9,260 bases of DNA, taken from assembly GCA_003661185.1 (NCBI GenBank), contig QMVQ01000049.1:1-9260 (forward strand), written 5' to 3'. This DNA is from Candidatus Alkanophagales archaeon (GTDB lineage Archaea; Halobacteriota; Syntropharchaeia; Alkanophagales; B39-G2). Under the pieces are notes generated by a model, which was not told the DNA's origin, did not search any database, and worked only from the letters and a program-made list of their open reading frames with translations. Positions 6,676-9,260 of the stretch are shown in pieces; position 1 is the stretch's first letter; each line of letters starts with the position of its first letter. Made by a program: the position numbers and the translations under genes.

Positions 6676-8631
6676 ATGGAAGAGGGCAAACATCCGTGCG
6701 GCGAGGAAGAGGCGGAGGACGACGACCTACTTGGTGGTTTGGTCTTCAACACGACGAGAGAGCTAAAGGTGCCTGAGCATCTTATAGACCAAGTCATAGG
6801 GCAGGAGCACGCCGTAGAGGTGATAAAGAAGGCGGCGAAGCAGCGGCGGCACGTCCTGCTCATCGGGACGCCCGGAACAGGTAAGTCGATGCTTGCGAGA
6901 GCGATGGCTGAACTTTTGCCGAAGGAGGAGCTTGAGGATATTCTGGTGTATCCCAACTCCGAAGACAAAAATAATCCCAAGATAAGAATCGTCCCCAAGG
7001 GCAAAGGCAAGGAAATTGTAGATGCGCACAAGGAGGAGGCAAGGCGGAGGGCGCAAGCCCGCAACTCATTCCTCATGCTTATATTCTTCATGATTGTCGG
7101 TTACGGCGTCTTCCTCTCGCTCCAAGGCGACTCCATGGCCATCCTGTGGTCAATAGTGGCGGCGGCGCTCGTCTTCATGGCGCTTAAGTATATGATGCCC
7201 CGGGAGGATTTAATGGTGCCGAAGCTCCTTGTTTCGAACGCCGACAAGGAACATGCGCCCTTCGAGGACGCCACCGGCGCACATGCAGGTGCGCTCTTCG
7301 GCGACGTGCGCCACGACCCGTACCAGTCGGGCGGGCTGGAGACGCCCGCTCACGAGCGTGTCGAAGCTGGCGCCATCCACAAGGCGCACAAAGGCGTCCT
7401 CTTCATAGACGAAATAAACACGCTGAACATAGAGTCGCAGCAGCACCTGTTGACGGCGATGCAGGAGAAGAGGTTCCCGATTACGGGACAGTCCGAGCGG
7501 AGTGCGGGTGCGATGGTGAAGACCGAGCCGGTGCCCTGTGACTTCATCATGGTCGCCGCCGGGAACCTCGATGCAATCGCAAACATGCATCCTGCGCTAC
7601 GCTCTCGTATTCGCGGCTACGGCTACGAAATATATATGCGTGATACCATGGAAGACACGCCCGAAAACCGCAGGAAGCTCGTGCGCTTCGTCGCTCAGGA
7701 AGTCGAGCGGGACGGACACATTCCACATTTCACGGCGGATGCCGTCAAGGAGATCATTAGAGAAGCCCGCCGCCGTGCGGGGCGGAAAGGGCATCTCACG
7801 CTTGTCCTCAGGGACCTAGGGGGCTTAGTGCGTGTTGCCGGTGACATTGCAAAGGCGGAGGGTGCGAAATACGTGACCGCAGAGCACGTAATAAATGCGA
7901 AGAAGATGGCGCGCTCCGTCGAACAGCAGGTTGCGGACGAATATCTTGAGCAGAAGCGTGAATATCAGCTCTTCAAGAGTGAAGGCGCTGAGGTCGGCAG
8001 GGTCAATGGGCTTGCGGTCATTGGCGACACTGGCGTCGTCCTCCCGATAATTGCGCAGGTGACGCCCGCACAGTCAAAGGAGGAGGGACGTGTGATAGCG
8101 ACGGGCAGACTCCAAGAAATAGCGCAAGAAGCGGTTCAGAACGTCTCCGCAGTCTTCAAAAAGCTCACCGGTAAGGACATTTCAAACATGGACATCCACA
8201 TTCAGTTCGTAGGCACCTACGAGGGGGTCGAGGGCGACTCCGCCAGCATCTCCGTCGCTACCGCCGTTATCTCCGCGCTTGAAAACATCCCGGTGGACCA
8301 AAGCGTTGCGATGACCGGCTCGCTTTCGGTGCGTGGCGATGTCCTCCCTGTCGGCGGCGTCACGCCGAAAATCGAGGCGGCGGCGCAGGCGGGCATCAGA
8401 AAAGTCATCATCCCAAAAGCGAACCTTAAGGATGTTTTCATCGAAGACCGCTATCGTGATAAGGTCCAGATAATCCCAGTCGAAAGCATCGAGGAGGTCT
8501 TAGAGCACGCACTCGTAGGGAAGTATAAAAAGACGCTCATGGAGAAGATAAAGAGCTTCACGGTAGAAGCGGTGCGGGGCATCGCCGACATCGCCGACGT
8601 TGAGATTAAAAGCGAGAAGCATGTGGTATAA
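6676..8631 (+). CDS. lonB: Membrane-anchored archaeal ATP-dependent protease LonB
   Basis: 651-aa archaeal Lon, an AAA+ protease that degrades misfolded and regulatory proteins at the inner face of the membrane. Visible in order: acidic N-terminus (EEEAEDDD); Lon-type AAA+ start with VIGQEHAVEVIKKAAKQRRH; Walker A GTPGTGKS (64-71); a charged linker; two hydrophobic segments (about 132-149 and 154-170) inserted between Walker A and B, as in archaeal LonB; Walker B VLFIDEIN (241-248); sensor-region AAGNLDAIANMHPALRSRIRGYG; then the protease domain with catalytic Ser522 in EGDSAS and Lys565 in PVGGVTPK. The 43-residue Ser-Lys spacing is normal for the family. It lacks the large N-terminal substrate domain of bacterial LonA, as expected. 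Length is typical and no key residue is missing. The ATG at 6676 has no SD but has a TATA-like element upstream, so it is probably its own transcription unit, unrelated in function to its neighbours. Confidence 0.97.
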   Translation: MEEGKHPCGEEEAEDDDLLGGLVFNTTRELKVPEHLIDQVIGQEHAVEVIKKAAKQRRHVLLIGTPGTGKSMLARAMAELLPKEELEDILVYPNSEDKNNPKIRIVPKGKGKEIVDAHKEEARRRAQARNSFLMLIFFMIVGYGVFLSLQGDSMAILWSIVAAALVFMALKYMMPREDLMVPKLLVSNADKEHAPFEDATGAHAGALFGDVRHDPYQSGGLETPAHERVEAGAIHKAHKGVLFIDEINTLNIESQQHLLTAMQEKRFPITGQSERSAGAMVKTEPVPCDFIMVAAGNLDAIANMHPALRSRIRGYGYEIYMRDTMEDTPENRRKLVRFVAQEVERDGHIPHFTADAVKEIIREARRRAGRKGHLTLVLRDLGGLVRVAGDIAKAEGAKYVTAEHVINAKKMARSVEQQVADEYLEQKREYQLFKSEGAEVGRVNGLAVIGDTGVVLPIIAQVTPAQSKEEGRVIATGRLQEIAQEAVQNVSAVFKKLTGKDISNMDIHIQFVGTYEGVEGDSASISVATAVISALENIPVDQSVAMTGSLSVRGDVLPVGGVTPKIEAAAQAGIRKVIIPKANLKDVFIEDRYRDKVQIIPVESIEEVLEHALVGKYKKTLMEKIKSFTVEAVRGIADIADVEIKSEKHVV

Positions 8632-8633
8632 CT

Positions 8634-8651
8634 GAGAAAGGTTTTTATTTT
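8634..8651 (+). promoter_or_regulatory. BRE/TATA promoter of mfnB, overlapping the end of lonB transcription
   Basis: GAGAAAG (8634-8640) resembles a TFB recognition element and runs into GTTTTTATTTT (8641-8651). The AT core is centred about 26 bases before the ATG at 8672, the classic archaeal spacing for transcription starting at the A of the start codon, i.e. a leaderless mRNA. The T-run may also terminate the lonB transcript. Confidence 0.6.
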
Positions 8652-8671
8652 CGCCCCCCTAAGTTACGGGG

Positions 8672-9260
8672 ATGAGGCTGCTGGTGAGCCCTAAGGACTT
8701 GGAGGAGGCTCGTGCGGCGGTTCGTGGACGTGCGGATATTATAGACGTGAAAAATCCTAAAGAGGGGTCCTTGGGAGCTAACTTTCCTTGGGTCATCCGC
8801 AGAATAAAGGAGGAGGTGAGCGTCCCTGTAAGCGCTACAATCGGCGATTTTGACTTCAAACCCGGCACAGCGGCGCTCGCAGCGCTTGGTGCCGCAGTCT
8901 CGGGCGCCGAATATATAAAAGTCGGACTTTTCAAAATAAAAACGGCGGAACAGGCAGTAGAGCTGTTAAATGCCGTCGTGAAAGCCGTCAAAGAGTTCGA
9001 CGGTGGCAAGAAAGTTGTCTCTGCGTTCTACTCAGATTATTCCAGAGTCGGCTCCGTCTCTCCTTTCGAGCTGCCGAAGGTCGCAGGCGAGGTTGATATT
9101 GACGTTGCGATGGTGGACACTGCCATAAAGGATGGTAAATCCACGTTCGAATTCCTGAGCGAAGCTGAGCTTAAGAGGTTCGTAGCTGACGCCCGTGAAT
9201 GCGGGCTCGAGACGGCAGTTGCCGGCTCCCTAAAGTTTGAAGACATCCCGACGGTTAAGA
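8672..9260 (+). CDS. mfnB: (5-formylfuran-3-yl)methyl phosphate synthase MfnB (3' partial)
   Basis: Cytoplasmic TIM-barrel enzyme that condenses two glyceraldehyde 3-phosphate molecules into 4-(hydroxymethyl)-2-furancarboxaldehyde phosphate, the first committed step to the furan part of methanofuran, the C1 carrier of methanogenic and methanotrophic archaea. The first 196 residues are present and the window ends in frame; the family is about 235 aa, so roughly 40 residues are missing. Family signatures are MRLLVSPKDLEEA at the start, ADIIDVKNPKEGSLGANFPW with Asp25 and Lys27 (the reported Schiff-base lysine), AAVSGAEYIKVGL (Lys83) and AMVDTAIKDGK (Lys153); the last two correspond to catalytic lysines 85 and 155 of the Methanocaldococcus enzyme. 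ATG 8672 matches the known N-terminus exactly. No SD sequence; leaderless-type promoter 26 bases upstream and 40 bases after lonB. It marks the host as a methanofuran user. Confidence 0.96.
   Translation, partial: MRLLVSPKDLEEARAAVRGRADIIDVKNPKEGSLGANFPWVIRRIKEEVSVPVSATIGDFDFKPGTAALAALGAAVSGAEYIKVGLFKIKTAEQAVELLNAVVKAVKEFDGGKKVVSAFYSDYSRVGSVSPFELPKVAGEVDIDVAMVDTAIKDGKSTFEFLSEAELKRFVADARECGLETAVAGSLKFEDIPTVK

Noticed and set aside
1..9260. CRISPR arrays, tRNA/rRNA genes, insertion sequences or long direct repeats
   Set aside because: None were seen by eye on either strand; spacers total under 250 bases and hold only terminator- and promoter-like elements.

Overview
The window is archaeal and most likely comes from a euryarchaeote of the methanogen / anaerobic alkane-oxidiser / Archaeoglobus group. 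The evidence is a methanofuran-pathway gene (mfnB), a membrane-anchored archaeal-type Lon protease, several heterodisulfide reductase (Hdr) modules, and BRE/TATA-like promoter elements close to start codons that lack Shine-Dalgarno (SD) sequences. I cannot name the genus. All six genes are on the + strand, coding density is high, and there are no tRNA/rRNA genes, insertion sequences or CRISPR repeats.

Region 1 (1-5494) is a tight redox operon of three genes. The first, cut by the left edge, fuses a GltD/NfnB-like FAD/NAD(P)H oxidoreductase to an HdrC-like ferredoxin module and an HdrB-like module; both cysteine-rich CCG motifs are complete. Two HdrA-type flavoproteins follow. Their domain content is complementary: the 446-aa protein has the ferredoxin insertion but lacks the N- and C-terminal HdrA domains, while the 573-aa protein has those terminal domains but lacks the insertion. 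Both keep the HdrA cluster motif C-x(10-12)-C-x3-CC. I infer a cytoplasmic complex moving electrons between NAD(P)H, ferredoxin and a disulfide, possibly heterodisulfide, with flavin-based bifurcation as an attractive but unproven mechanism. No MvhD, hydrogenase or FrhB-like subunit is visible inside the window.

Region 2 (5495-5587) is a 93-base spacer with a terminator-like hairpin and a T-run. Region 3 (5588-6616) encodes a DUF362 protein with an inserted 2[4Fe-4S] ferredoxin, probably transcribed separately. Region 4 (6676-8631) encodes archaeal LonB with Walker A/B, two membrane segments and a Ser-Lys dyad. Region 5 (8672 to the right edge) is the 5' part of mfnB, the first committed enzyme of the furan moiety of methanofuran.

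The hdr genes use SD sequences and overlapping or near-overlapping junctions, whereas the last three genes have no SD and have AT-rich promoter-like elements at roughly leaderless spacing. The two groups therefore appear to be expressed differently. The most noteworthy content is the GltD-HdrC-HdrB fusion together with the split pair of HdrA proteins.
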